Positions 25,355-34,032 are shown, numbered from the stretch's first letter. The stretch is DNA of 64,000 nucleotides from Limiplasma sp034927815 (GCA_034927815.1 JAYFPK010000029.1:62001-126000); one strand, 5' to 3'. Notes: generated by a model from the sequence alone, not told the origin. Translations and numbers: made by a program.

Positions 25355-26078
25355 CGACGAGAAGGTGATCCGTACCGGGCTTTGCAAGCTGCTGACCCAA
25401 GCCTACGGGGATGTGGAGGTGGCGGAAGCCGCGGACGGCCAGGCGGGCTGCGCCCTGTTTGAAACCTGGCAGCCGGATTTGGTGATCACCGACATCCGCA
25501 TGCCGGTGATGGACGGGCTGGAGCTGGCCGGACGGCTGGCGGCCCAGAACGCCGGGAGCAAGGTGGTCATCCTCAGCGCGTACAGCGATTTTCACTACGC
25601 CCGGCAGGCGCTGCGCTACGGGGTGGCGGATTATCTGGTGAAGCCGGTAAACCGCTTTGAGCTGGAGAGCCTGGTGCAGCGGCGCTTTGGCCTCTCCCCC
25701 GCCCAGCCCGCGGCCCAGCCCTCCCCCCAGGAGGGAATGGAGGCGGGGCCCGTGGCCCAGGCCATCGCCTATATTGAAAACAACTTCTACCGCAGCCTGT
25801 CCCTGGAGGAGGTGAGCCGCCACATCCGGGTGAACGCCAACTACCTGTCCGGCCTGTTCAAGGCCAAGACCGGCATGAAATACATCGACTACCTGACCCA
25901 CCTGCGGCTGGAGAAGGCGGACAGGCTCATCCGCCATACGGACCTGCGCGTCGCGGACATCGCCCAGATGGTGGGCTACGCCTCGGTGAAGCACTTTGGC
26001 CGCCTGTACCGGGAGGCCTATGGGGCCAACCCCTCCGAGGTCCGGGGGGAAGTGAAAAATGAGCCCCCCGATCTGTAA
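25329..26078 (+). CDS. AraC-type response regulator
   Basis: A 249-residue regulator: receiver domain at 1-115 with the phosphoacceptor in VITDIRMPVMDG (about D53) and the conserved Lys in DYLVKPV; a two-helix-turn-helix AraC DNA-binding domain at about 145-245 (SLEEVSRHIRVNANYLSGLF and VADIAQMVGYASVKHFGRLYRE). GTG start with AGGAGG seven bases upstream, inside the kinase gene. It should activate the ABC transporter/sulfatase genes directly downstream. Confidence 0.92.
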   Translation: MSFRVLICDDEKVIRTGLCKLLTQAYGDVEVAEAADGQAGCALFETWQPDLVITDIRMPVMDGLELAGRLAAQNAGSKVVILSAYSDFHYARQALRYGVADYLVKPVNRFELESLVQRRFGLSPAQPAAQPSPQEGMEAGPVAQAIAYIENNFYRSLSLEEVSRHIRVNANYLSGLFKAKTGMKYIDYLTHLRLEKADRLIRHTDLRVADIAQMVGYASVKHFGRLYREAYGANPSEVRGEVKNEPPDL

Positions 26079-26088
26079 ATGCCGCCCC

Positions 26089-26117
26089 TTGTGGGATGTG
26101 GTTTTTCTTCGTACAAT
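26089..26117 (+). promoter_or_regulatory. Likely promoter of the ABC transporter-sulfatase operon
   Basis: TTGTGG (26089-26094), 17-base spacer, TACAAT (26112-26117), in the 100-base gap after the response regulator. The poor -35 is what one expects of a promoter that needs an activator. Confidence 0.5.
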
Positions 26118-26178
26118 CAAGACAAACAAAGCGGGCTTTAAGGCCGCAATACAAGACCACACAGGGAGGTTTGCCACA

Positions 26179-27453
26179 ATGAAGAGAATGCTCGCGCTGG
26201 TTTTGACCCTTTCCCTTATGCTGGGGATGGCCGCCACCGCCATGGCGGAGCCGGTGACCATCACCATGAGCACCTGGCTTGCCACGGAGGACAGCACCAA
26301 GGCCATCTACCAGGAGATGCTGGACGACTTTATGGCCGCGTACCCGGACATCAAGGTGGAAGTGATGGCCTTGCCCTTTAACCAGAACAAGGACCAGGTG
26401 CTTTTGGCCGGCACCAACGGCGACGCCGCCGACGTGATCATGGGCAATTCCCAGATGATGGGGGCCTTCAACGCCGCCGGGCTGTGCGCCGAGCTGGACG
26501 ACCTGCTGGACCCGGAGATCGTAAAGGACATTTACCCCGGCTACCTCTCCGGAACGGTCTATGACGGCAAGCTCAAGGCCGTGTCCTGGGCGCCCCATCC
26601 CCTGGTGCTCTACTACAACGTGGAGCTCTTCGCCGCCGCCGGGCTGGACCCCCAGGCTCCCCCCGCCACCTGGGACGAGATGATCGAGGCCGCCCGCAAG
26701 ATCGCGGCCCTGGGCAAGGACGAGGGCGGAAACCAGCTTTACGGCCTTGGCATTCCCACCGCGAAGGTCACCTATTCCGGCACCGTGCTCAACGGCATCC
26801 TGTATGCCTACGGCGGCCGCTTTGTGGATGAAAGCGGCAAGGTGGACATCGTCAGCGACGCCAACATCGCCGCCTTCCAGATGCTTAAGACCCTCAGCGA
26901 CGAGCAGGTGATTCCCGCTGCGCTGGAGATCAAGGACCTGCGGGGCATGTTCGCCGCCGGCCAGCTGGGCATGATCATCGACAGCGACGCGGCCCTGGCG
27001 ACCTTCCGCTCCGCCAGTGGCCTGGGCAAGGACTTTGACGCCAAGATCAGCGCCTGCATCATCCCCGTGGGCGTCACCGGCCGCAGCGAGACCGTGTACA
27101 CCGAGCACCAGCTGGCGGTGTACGAGAAGTCCCAGCGCAAGGAGGAGGCCGTGAGGCTGGTGGAGTTCCTGATCAGCAAGGACGAAATGGTGAAGTACCA
27201 CCAGGCCTGCGCCATCCTCTCCCCCCGCCAGTCCATCGCCTCCTTGCCGGAGATGAACGAGGACGCCTTCACCAAGGTGTTCAACCAGCAATCCGATACG
27301 GCCAGCCCCTTGCCCGCCGCCAACCCGATGTTTGACAACGCCATGAACGAAATGACCAAGGCCATGGAGCGGGTCATCATCGGCGGGGAGGACATCAGGA
27401 CCGTGCTGGAGGAGACCCAGGCCACCATTGCGGAGCTGTACGAAATGTATTGA
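26179..27453 (+). CDS. Extracellular sugar-binding protein of an ABC transporter
   Basis: A 424-residue family-1 type solute-binding protein. The signal peptide MKRMLALVLTLSLMLGMAA ends at AMA-EP and has no cysteine, so it is not a lipoprotein of the usual kind. ITMSTWLATEDS opens the mature two-lobed fold and TVYDGKLKAVSWAPHPLVLYYN is the typical hinge-region strand. It should capture an oligosaccharide for the two permeases encoded next. GGGAGG precedes the ATG at 26179. No ATPase is encoded here; a shared MsiK-like ATPase elsewhere is likely. Confidence 0.92.
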   Translation: MKRMLALVLTLSLMLGMAATAMAEPVTITMSTWLATEDSTKAIYQEMLDDFMAAYPDIKVEVMALPFNQNKDQVLLAGTNGDAADVIMGNSQMMGAFNAAGLCAELDDLLDPEIVKDIYPGYLSGTVYDGKLKAVSWAPHPLVLYYNVELFAAAGLDPQAPPATWDEMIEAARKIAALGKDEGGNQLYGLGIPTAKVTYSGTVLNGILYAYGGRFVDESGKVDIVSDANIAAFQMLKTLSDEQVIPAALEIKDLRGMFAAGQLGMIIDSDAALATFRSASGLGKDFDAKISACIIPVGVTGRSETVYTEHQLAVYEKSQRKEEAVRLVEFLISKDEMVKYHQACAILSPRQSIASLPEMNEDAFTKVFNQQSDTASPLPAANPMFDNAMNEMTKAMERVIIGGEDIRTVLEETQATIAELYEMY

Positions 27454-27473
27454 CCGGACCCATCAGCCAGGGA

Positions 27474-27505
27474 AGAGGGCCGCAGGGAAAGCCCTGCGGC
27501 CCTCT
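27474..27505 (+). terminator. Strong hairpin between binding-protein and permease genes
   Basis: Perfect 14-base-pair stem AGAGGGCCGCAGGG / CCCTGCGGCCCTCT with an AAAG loop, without a real T run. Hairpins in this place commonly stabilise the binding-protein mRNA and lower permease expression. Confidence 0.65.
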
Positions 27506-27532
27506 CTTTACCCAAAAGGGAGGCGAGCGCGG

Positions 27533-28426
27533 ATGAGGGGTACGCAAAGCCCCAAGGGGAAAAAACAGCGCAACTGGTTCGCCCTGGGGCTGCTGGCCCC
27601 GGCGGTGGCGCTGCTGAGCTTTACCATTATCCTGCCGGTGTTTCTGGTGATCGGCCTGAGCCTGTTCAAGTATAACCTGCTGAACTTGGACAAGATTCAG
27701 TGGAATGATTTTGGCAACTATACCGCCATCTTTCAAAACCCGGTGTTTTTCCAATCCTTTGGCCGCACGCTGCAATACGTGTTCGGCACGGTGGCCGTTC
27801 AGTTCGTCATCGGCCTGGCGGCGGCGCTGCTGCTGAACTCCCGCTTGTTGCGGCTGACCCGGGTCTACCGCACGCTCCTCTTTTTGCCCTGGACCATCCC
27901 CTCCTTGGTGGTGGCGGTGGTGTGGATGTTCATGTACCAGCCCCAGTACGGCGTGGTCAACTACGCGCTGGGGCTGCAAAACCTCAACATTCTGGGGGAC
28001 ATGGGCACGGCCATGCCGGGGGTGATTGTGGCGGCGGTGTGGAAGCAGATGCCCCTGATGATGATCATGCTCCTGAGCGGTTTGCAAACCGTGCCGGACA
28101 GCCTGCGGGAGGCCGCCAACATCGACGGCGCCAGCGCCCTTCAAGCCTTCCGGGCCATCGTGATCCCCTGTTTGATGCCTGTGCTCAAGACCGTGACCCT
28201 CACCTCCATCATCACCAACTTCCAGATGTTCGTGCTGTTTTTCACCATGACCGGAGGCGGCCCGGTGCGGGCCACCACCACGCTGACCGTGTACACCTAC
28301 GAAACCGCCTTCACCGGCTTCAACCTGGGCCGGGGCGCGGCCATCGGCGTGTGCTGGCTGGCCTTTTTGGTGATCTTCTCCGGGGTGTACAACAAGGCGC
28401 TTTCCGCCAGGGAAGTGGAGTATTGA
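27533..28426 (+). CDS. Sugar ABC transporter permease (MalF-like)
   Basis: A 297-residue permease with six hydrophobic segments. The coupling-loop EAA motif is visible as EAANIDGASALQAFRAIVIP (residues about 185-205). GGGAGG lies nine bases before the ATG. It forms the heterodimeric channel with the next gene product and works with the upstream binding protein. Confidence 0.93.
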   Translation: MRGTQSPKGKKQRNWFALGLLAPAVALLSFTIILPVFLVIGLSLFKYNLLNLDKIQWNDFGNYTAIFQNPVFFQSFGRTLQYVFGTVAVQFVIGLAAALLLNSRLLRLTRVYRTLLFLPWTIPSLVVAVVWMFMYQPQYGVVNYALGLQNLNILGDMGTAMPGVIVAAVWKQMPLMMIMLLSGLQTVPDSLREAANIDGASALQAFRAIVIPCLMPVLKTVTLTSIITNFQMFVLFFTMTGGGPVRATTTLTVYTYETAFTGFNLGRGAAIGVCWLAFLVIFSGVYNKALSAREVEY

Positions 28427-28442
28427 GGGAGGCGGGGGCAGG

Positions 28443-29276
28443 ATGAAAACGCAGACCTTTCGGAGAATTTCGGTGCAGGCGGCGGCCGTTTTGCTGACCC
28501 TGTGCTTCGTGTTTCCCATCTACTGGATGATGATTACCTCGGTGAAGCCCAACGCCTCGATTTTGCGGCTGCCCCTGGAGTTCTGGCCCAGCGCCGCCAC
28601 CACGGCCAACTACCGGGCCATCCTCTCGGACGGGCTGTTTCCCATCTACTACAAGAACAACCTGATCGTCTCCTTGACCACCACGGCGGTGACCCTGGTG
28701 ATCGCGGTGATGGCGGCCTACGCCTTTTCCCGCTTTCCCTTCAAGGGCTCCAAGACCTTGCAGATGCTCTTTCTCTCCACCCAGATGTTTCCGGCGGTGG
28801 CGCTGCTGATCGCCCTGTACAGCCTGTATTCCAAGCTGGGCCTCATCAATACCTACACGGCGCTGGTGCTGGCCTGCTCCACCAACGCGCTGCCCATGTC
28901 CATCTGGATTTTGAAGGGCTTCTTTGACACCGTGTCCAAATCCCTGGAGGAGGCGGCCTACATCGACGGCGCGTCCAAGGGGTACAGCATGGTCCGCATC
29001 ATCCTGCCCTTGGTGCAGCCGGGCATACTGGCGGTGGGGCTGTATTCCTTTCTGATCTCCTGGGAGGATTTCCTCTGGGGCTTGAATTTGGTGAACAAGC
29101 TGGAATTGCGCACGCTGGCCTCGGGCATTTCCCTGAGTTACCTGGGAGAATATACCTACGACTGGGGCAAGGTGATGGCGGCCACCGTCAGCGCCGCGCT
29201 GCCGGTGCTGGTGGCCTTCATCTTTCTGCAAAAATACCTGATCTCCGGCCTCACCGCCGGGGCCGTGAAGGAGTGA
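28443..29276 (+). CDS. Sugar ABC transporter permease (MalG-like)
   Basis: A 277-residue permease with six hydrophobic segments and the EAA motif EEAAYIDGASKGYSMVRIILP near residues 173-193. It starts 16 bases after the MalF-like gene and ends four bases before the sulfatase, so the genes are one operon. Confidence 0.93.
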   Translation: MKTQTFRRISVQAAAVLLTLCFVFPIYWMMITSVKPNASILRLPLEFWPSAATTANYRAILSDGLFPIYYKNNLIVSLTTTAVTLVIAVMAAYAFSRFPFKGSKTLQMLFLSTQMFPAVALLIALYSLYSKLGLINTYTALVLACSTNALPMSIWILKGFFDTVSKSLEEAAYIDGASKGYSMVRIILPLVQPGILAVGLYSFLISWEDFLWGLNLVNKLELRTLASGISLSYLGEYTYDWGKVMAATVSAALPVLVAFIFLQKYLISGLTAGAVKE

Positions 29277-29280
29277 GCGC

Positions 29281-30648
29281 ATGAGCAGACCCAACATCCT
29301 GTTTTATTTTACGGACCAGCAGCGCTGGGATACCTTGGGCTGCCTGGGGCAGCCCCTTCCCGTGACCCCTTGCCTGGACCATCTGGCGGCGGAGGGGGTG
29401 CTTTTTGAGCAGGCGTACAGCCCCCAGCCGGTGTGCGGGCCCTGCCGGGCCATCTTCCAGACAGGGCTCTGGCCCACCCAGACGGGCTGCTTCCGCAACA
29501 ACCTGGCGCTGCCCCAGGGGACGCCCACCTTGGCGGACGCCTTCCACCAGGCGGGGTACGAAACCGCCTATGTGGGCAAGTGGCACCTGGCCAGCCAGGG
29601 GGAGTTGGAGAAGCCCCCGGAGATCGACTACACCACCAGCGCCATCCCGCCCGAGCGCCGGGGGGGATACAGGGGCTTCTGGCGGGCCGCGGACGTGCTG
29701 GAGTTCACCTCCCATGGCTATGACGGCTATGTGTTTGACGAGAATATGGAAAAGCGGGAATTCAGGGGCTACCGGGCGGACTGCATCACGGATTTCGCCC
29801 TGGAGTTCCTGGAGGGCTATCAAGGCGGCAATCCCTTCTTTTTGACCATCTCCCACATCGAGCCGCACCACCAAAACGACCGGGGGCACTACGAGGGGCC
29901 CGCGGGCTCCAGGGAGCGCTTCGGGAATTTTGTGCTGCCGCCGGATTTGGAGGCCCTGGGGGGCAACGCGGCCCAGGAGTACCCGGATTACCTGGGCTGC
30001 TGCCGCAGCCTGGACGACAACCTGGGCCGGGTGATTGCCAAGCTCAAGGAGAAGGGGCTTTATGAGAATACCGTGATCGTCTTTGCCTCGGACCACGGCT
30101 CCCATTTCCTGACCCGGAACCGGGACGGGCACCTGAACGGTTACGACGATTACAAGCGCTCCTGCCATGACGCCTGCTTGCATGTGCCTTTGGTGATCCG
30201 GGGGCCGGGGTATGCGGGGGGCAAGCGGGTGAAGGAGCTGGTGAGCACGGCCAGCTTGCCCAAAACCTTTTTGGCCATGGCGGGGGTCCGGGCCGGGAAT
30301 AGGATCGGGGAGGACCTGAAACAGGTGGCCGACGGGCAGGCCCAAGGCCGGGAAAACGCCGTTTTCGCCCAGATCAGCGAAAGCCGGGTGGGGCGCTGCG
30401 TGCGCACACCCCGGTATTTGTACAGCGTATACGCCCCGGGCCTCAACGGCGGGGCATACGCCTCCAGCGACGTGTATGAGGACGATTTCCTGTATGACAT
30501 GGAAGCCGACCCCTGGCAGCTGCGCAACCTGGCGGGGGACGCGGCCTACCGGCAGGTTCGGGAGGAGATGGCCCGGCTGCTGGTCCGGAAGATGGCCCAG
30601 GCCGGGGAAAAGGAGCCGGTGATCCGGGCGGCGGGGGAGAAGGGGTAG
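29281..30648 (+). CDS. Cytoplasmic type I sulfatase
   Basis: A 455-residue alkaline-phosphatase-superfamily sulfatase. The metal ligand D12 lies in YFTDQQ; the formylglycine motif CxPxR is C52-G-P-C55-R56, of the Cys type, so C52 must be oxidised by a maturase. FASDHGSH (about residue 260) carries the second metal site. There is no signal peptide, so it acts on sulfated sugars after import by the ABC transporter just upstream. The extra Cys at position 55 is unusual; Ser or Ala is common there. The substrate (sulfated glycan, mucin or algal sugar) is not known. No maturase gene lies in this window. Confidence 0.9.
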   Translation: MSRPNILFYFTDQQRWDTLGCLGQPLPVTPCLDHLAAEGVLFEQAYSPQPVCGPCRAIFQTGLWPTQTGCFRNNLALPQGTPTLADAFHQAGYETAYVGKWHLASQGELEKPPEIDYTTSAIPPERRGGYRGFWRAADVLEFTSHGYDGYVFDENMEKREFRGYRADCITDFALEFLEGYQGGNPFFLTISHIEPHHQNDRGHYEGPAGSRERFGNFVLPPDLEALGGNAAQEYPDYLGCCRSLDDNLGRVIAKLKEKGLYENTVIVFASDHGSHFLTRNRDGHLNGYDDYKRSCHDACLHVPLVIRGPGYAGGKRVKELVSTASLPKTFLAMAGVRAGNRIGEDLKQVADGQAQGRENAVFAQISESRVGRCVRTPRYLYSVYAPGLNGGAYASSDVYEDDFLYDMEADPWQLRNLAGDAAYRQVREEMARLLVRKMAQAGEKEPVIRAAGEKG

Positions 30649-30743
30649 GCGGGAAGAAGGGGGCCGAACCCTGGAAGTGCCCTGCCCCCGAGGGCCGGGG
30701 TAATTAAGCAAGAAAGCATAGACGCAATCAAAAATCGCAAAAA

Positions 30744-30784
30744 GGCCCAGGGAGCCGTCCTTGTGGGGAGCGGCTCTCTGGGCC
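30744..30784. terminator. Bidirectional terminator between convergent operons
   Basis: Imperfect 15-base-pair stem (GGCCCAGGGAGCCG with CGGCTCTCTGGGCC) followed by TTTTT on the minus strand and TTT on the plus strand. It ends both the sulfatase operon and the PadR-HAAS operon. Confidence 0.75.
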
Positions 30785-30812
30785 TTTGCCCGGCGGGCTT
30801 TGGCATAGGGGC

Positions 30813-31796
30813 TTATGCCGGGAGGCGGCCTTTTTGGGCCTTGTACCAGCCCATGCCCATGTCCAGCGCGCAGGCCAGCACTATGAGAGCAATCACCGAG
30901 ATCACGCCGATTCTGCCGTACAGCGCAATTTGCTCCGGGGAGAAGGACAGCGCCCGGCTGATGGTGGCGGAAATGCCGGGGTGGAACGTGCCCGCCCCCG
31001 AGAGGAAGAGCACAAACACCGCAGCGCCCGCCAGGTTGCTCACGCTGTTCACAATTGCCAGCAGCCGGGTCCACCGCCCCAGCAGGAGCTTGAGGAAGGA
31101 CACCGCCAGCCCCAGCAGCGCCACAAGAAGAAACCAGGGGGTAAACCGGGAAAGGGCTTCGGGGGTAAACAGGGGGATGGGGGATACGCTCCCCAGCCTG
31201 TACCAGGCGAAGAGCTGGATATTGCGCCCGGCGGCCACAACGCACGCGATGAGCACTACGCTTTCCACCATGCCCGCGATGGCTTCCCCAAGCTTGATCC
31301 GCACCGAGGTGGGGGAGGGCGGGTTGGGCAGATCCCGCAAGGACCAGGGGCGGGACGGGTTTTGAAACTGGTAGTAATCCGCCAGGGCAAAGCCCAAGGT
31401 GGTGATGAAGAGGGCGGAGACGCAGGCGGAGGCCCCCCCGGAGAGCAAGCTGGACACCGCGCCCCCAAAGGAGAGGGGCGGGCCTCCGGTCAAATACAGC
31501 ACCATCCCCAAAAGCCCCATGATCACGGCGGTGATGGGGAGGATGATCCTGATGGCGGAGAGGTACTGCTCCATCATGGCCGGGGAGATCAGATACCGCG
31601 CCTGGACGCGGTATTGATCCGCCAGCCTGCGGGGGTCCCCCAGGGTTTCCAGGGCCCGGGAGGTTTCGGCTTCCCCAGCATCGTCGGGAAGCATATCCGC
31701 GATGCTGGCCCGCAGCTCCCGCTCCACATCGCCGCGCTCCTTTTCGGGCAGCCGCCGGATGACATCGTACACATAACGGTCAATCAGGTTTACCAT
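30813..31796 (-). CDS. HAAS-domain multi-pass membrane protein
   Basis: A 327-residue protein. Residues 1-65 match the HAAS-type N-terminal helical domain (LIDRYVYDVIRRLPEKERGD), often found next to PadR regulators. The rest contains about seven hydrophobic segments. PadR-HAAS pairs occur widely in Firmicutes and are thought to respond to membrane or antibiotic stress, but this is not established for this type. AAGGAGG precedes the ATG; the gene follows padR by 12 bases. Confidence 0.75.
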   Translation of the reverse strand: MVNLIDRYVYDVIRRLPEKERGDVERELRASIADMLPDDAGEAETSRALETLGDPRRLADQYRVQARYLISPAMMEQYLSAIRIILPITAVIMGLLGMVLYLTGGPPLSFGGAVSSLLSGGASACVSALFITTLGFALADYYQFQNPSRPWSLRDLPNPPSPTSVRIKLGEAIAGMVESVVLIACVVAAGRNIQLFAWYRLGSVSPIPLFTPEALSRFTPWFLLVALLGLAVSFLKLLLGRWTRLLAIVNSVSNLAGAAVFVLFLSGAGTFHPGISATISRALSFSPEQIALYGRIGVISVIALIVLACALDMGMGWYKAQKGRLPA

Positions 31797-31808
31797 AGCA
31801 GTTCCTCC

Positions 31809-32129
31809 TTATAGCAGCGCGTCGACGGATTCATGGAGACGTTGCCATTGCGATTTCAGCTTTTCCAGCACGTCCGCGCCATAAGAGCTGAGCATGTAAT
31901 ACTTCCGGGGGCGGGTTTCGGTGGTGTCCCACCGGCTTTCCAGCACGCCTTGGGATTCCAGCCGCCGCAGCAGGGGATACAGGCTGCCGGGTTCAATGGG
32001 CAATCCTTTTTCCTCCAGGGATTGCAGAAGGGCGTAGCCGTATTTCGCGCTTTTGAGCTGGCTGAGCACCGCCAGGGTTGACGCGCCCCGGTGCAGCTCC
32101 GTAATTAGAATGTCCAGCACATCCGGCAC
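31809..32129 (-). CDS. PadR-family transcriptional regulator
   Basis: A 106-residue PadR winged-helix repressor: LDILITELHRGASTLAVLSQL, YGYALLQSLEEKGLPIEPGSLYPLLRRLE (cut across the recognition helix) and RKYYMLSSYGADVLEKLKSQW. It starts with GTG after a near-perfect GGAGGTGAT. It probably represses its own operon through the inverted repeats over its promoter and is relieved by an unknown ligand. Confidence 0.92.
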   Translation of the reverse strand: MPDVLDILITELHRGASTLAVLSQLKSAKYGYALLQSLEEKGLPIEPGSLYPLLRRLESQGVLESRWDTTETRPRKYYMLSSYGADVLEKLKSQWQRLHESVDALL

Positions 32130-32144
32130 ATCATCACCTCCGGG

Positions 32145-32177
32145 GTCATTATATTATATGACATACACTATTGTCAA
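32145..32177 (-). promoter_or_regulatory. PadR operon promoter with two overlapping inverted repeats
   Basis: Minus-strand TTGACA (32172-32177), 18-base spacer, TATAAT (32148-32153). GTCAT-N8-ATGAC spans 32145-32162 over the -10, and TGACA-N8-TGTCA spans 32159-32176 over the spacer and -35. Both have the geometry of PadR sites (short arms, 8-base centre). Confidence 0.75.
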
Positions 32178-32304
32178 GAACTAATATTTTTTTGAAGGAT
32201 GTGCCGGGGAATCAAAAGGCTTGGGTAGGGGCGGGGGAATGGGGAACGCTGCTTCTGGAAGAAGGCGTGAAGCTTCAGGCTGTCCAAGCCGGGCCTGGGC
32301 AGCC

Positions 32305-32355
32305 GAAAAAACCGGCCCCCACGCCTTGCCTTTCCCCAAGCGTGCGGGCCGGTTT
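32305..32355 (-). terminator. Terminator after the AraC/GyrI-type gene
   Basis: Stem AAACCGGCCC / GGGCCGGTTT with an inner CACGC / GCGTG helix, followed on the minus strand by a T run (32305-32310). The rest of 32178-32304 shows nothing recognisable. Confidence 0.7.
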
Positions 32356-32375
32356 GTGCCGACGGAGGCGCTGCC

Positions 32376-33320
32376 TTACTTTTTCACCACCGGGAGGAGG
32401 CGCCTCATAAAGCGCTCCGGGTCGTGATAGAAATAGGCGATTCTGCCCGGAGTCTCATCCAGCCGGTAGTCCGTCTCCTCAAAGCGGAAGGAATCCATGG
32501 CCGTTTGCAATTTTTCGCCTGCGCTCTCGCTCTCCTGTTCATAGTCAAAGGGCCCGTGTTCAAAAACGATGTACTCCCCCTGGGGCACCTCAAGAAGCAG
32601 CATGGGCTCCGGCACGGGGAGCTTGTGGTCCGGCCCGAGGCGCACCCCGTACGCTTCCGGGCGCTTGTCCCCTTCCTCGTAGAGGTACGCCATGATCTGG
32701 CCGCTGAACTTGCCGATCACCTCGTCCCGGCCGTCCAGCTTGCCTTTGATGCTGTCCAAAAGCCCGCAGATCGTATGGCAGTCCTGCCCGGGGATTTTCT
32801 CCTGCTTGGCCCAGAAGTCAAAGTAGCCGTTGCTCTCGTCATTTTTGATGTGCAAAAACCGGTGGGCCGGAATGGACACAAAGTAAACCTTGCTCTCCTG
32901 CGTTGATTTGATCATTCCAATCTCTCCTATGCCAAAAAGGTAGCGGTCAAAGGTGTTGACCTTGGTACGAAGCACCACGGGAACCGGGTGGGCGCGGTAT
33001 TCCTTCGGGGTGACGCCATAGGCGGCCTTGAAGGCGCGGGTGAAGGCTTCGTGGGAGGAAAACCCGTAATCCACCGCAATGTCCAGGAACGTTTTGCCGC
33101 TGTCCCGCACGTCGATCAGGGCGAAGGCCAGCCTGCGAAGCCGCACATAGTCCCGAAAGGACAGGCCGGAAAGCTCCCGGAACTTGCGTGTGGTGTGGAA
33201 GCGGGAATACCCGATTTTGCGCGAGAGGAAGCGCAGCGTCCGGGCCTCGTCATCCCGGCGCCGGATACTCTCGTCGATCGCGTCCACCACGGCTTGCATC
33301 TGCCTATGCCATTCGTACAC
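32376..33320 (-). CDS. AraC-family regulator with GyrI-like ligand domain
   Basis: A 314-residue regulator. The AraC DNA-binding domain is N-terminal (residues about 5-110: GYSRFHTTRKFRELSG and YGFSSHEAFTRAFKAAYGVTP), followed by a GyrI-like small-molecule domain (about 130-314, with ESKVYFVSIPAHRFLHIKN and PVPEPMLLLEVPQGEYIVFEHGPF). Such proteins sense hydrophobic or cationic drugs and induce efflux, or regulate stress genes. GTG at 33320 is chosen because VYEWHRQMQAVVDAID is the usual family N-terminus and GGAGG lies about nine bases upstream. No target gene is adjacent. An extended -10 (TGGTATCAT) lies at 33392-33397, beside two direct copies of GATATGA 13 bases apart. Confidence 0.88.
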   Translation of the reverse strand: MYEWHRQMQAVVDAIDESIRRRDDEARTLRFLSRKIGYSRFHTTRKFRELSGLSFRDYVRLRRLAFALIDVRDSGKTFLDIAVDYGFSSHEAFTRAFKAAYGVTPKEYRAHPVPVVLRTKVNTFDRYLFGIGEIGMIKSTQESKVYFVSIPAHRFLHIKNDESNGYFDFWAKQEKIPGQDCHTICGLLDSIKGKLDGRDEVIGKFSGQIMAYLYEEGDKRPEAYGVRLGPDHKLPVPEPMLLLEVPQGEYIVFEHGPFDYEQESESAGEKLQTAMDSFRFEETDYRLDETPGRIAYFYHDPERFMRRLLPVVKK

Positions 33321-33459
33321 CTCTGGTTTCCTCCCGCGCCATGCCAAGAATAACCCAAACGCGGCATGGAGATTTGATATGAATTGCTGATATGATACCA
33401 TGAGGCCCGGCTTTTTCGCCACCGCCGGGCCATGGGCCGCCCCGGCCCGGTTGCGCGTC

Positions 33460-33491
33460 AAAAAAGCCTTGCATCCCTTTGGATACAAGGC
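33460..33491 (-). terminator. Terminator of the apiose-like operon
   Basis: Minus-strand stem GCCTTG / CAAGGC extended by ATCC / GGAT, then six T (33460-33465). It lies about 90 bases past the RpiB-like gene, the last of the operon. Confidence 0.75.
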
Positions 33492-33494
33492 GCA

Positions 33495-33526
33495 GGCCGC
33501 CGCCAAACCACGGTTTGGCGGCGGCC
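33495..33526. repeat. 15-base-pair perfect hairpin
   Basis: GGCCGCCGCCAAACC / GGTTTGGCGGCGGCC around a two-base centre. It sits between the RpiB-like gene and the terminator, so the operon transcript ends with two consecutive hairpins. Confidence 0.6.
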
Positions 33527-33579
33527 TTTGCTTCGGGCCTATTTTTTTCCCTGATGGACGAAGGGGCTTGGGCGCGGGG

Positions 33580-34032
33580 TCATCCCTTCAAAGAGGCTTT
33601 CTCCAACTCCGCAATGCGCTCCACCTTGGGCGTGGAGCCGCCTCCCGCGAACTCGCACTCCAGCCAGATGTCCACGAGGCATTTTGCCAATTCTTCCCCA
33701 ATGACCCGCTCCCCCATGCACATGATCTGGGCGTTGTTGCTTTTGCGGGCCCGCTGGGCGGAAAAGGGATCATGGCACACCGCCGCCCTGACCCCGGGCA
33801 CCTTGTTCGCCACAATGGACATGCCGATGCCGGTTCCGCACACCAAAATGGCGCGCTCATACTCGCCCTTTGCCACGGCGCTGGCTACGGCAAAGGCCAC
33901 GTCCGGGTACAGGACAGTTTCCCCCGCGTTGGCTCCAAAATCCACCGTTTCAATTCCCTTTTGCTCCAAATGCGCCTGAATGGCGACCTTCAAACGGTAC
34001 GCCGCTTCATCGCAGCCCAATGCTATCTTCAT
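33580..34032 (-). CDS. rpiB: RpiB/LacAB-family sugar isomerase with lost phosphate site
   Basis: A 150-residue Rossmann-like isomerase. LVCGTGIGMSIVANK holds the catalytic Cys (about 66), and AVCHDPFSAQRARKSNNAQ the ring-opening His. Against typical RpiB, the phosphate-binding residues are missing: CDHxG is CDEAA here (His to Glu), and the RHxxR block near the C-terminus is replaced by GGGSTPK. This suggests an unphosphorylated aldose or ketose as substrate. AAAGGAG precedes the ATG at 34032. As last gene of the operon it may isomerise the released pentose, possibly apiose to apulose; ordinary pentose-phosphate isomerase activity looks less likely. The symbol names the family only. Confidence 0.82.
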   Translation of the reverse strand: MKIALGCDEAAYRLKVAIQAHLEQKGIETVDFGANAGETVLYPDVAFAVASAVAKGEYERAILVCGTGIGMSIVANKVPGVRAAVCHDPFSAQRARKSNNAQIMCMGERVIGEELAKCLVDIWLECEFAGGGSTPKVERIAELEKASLKG

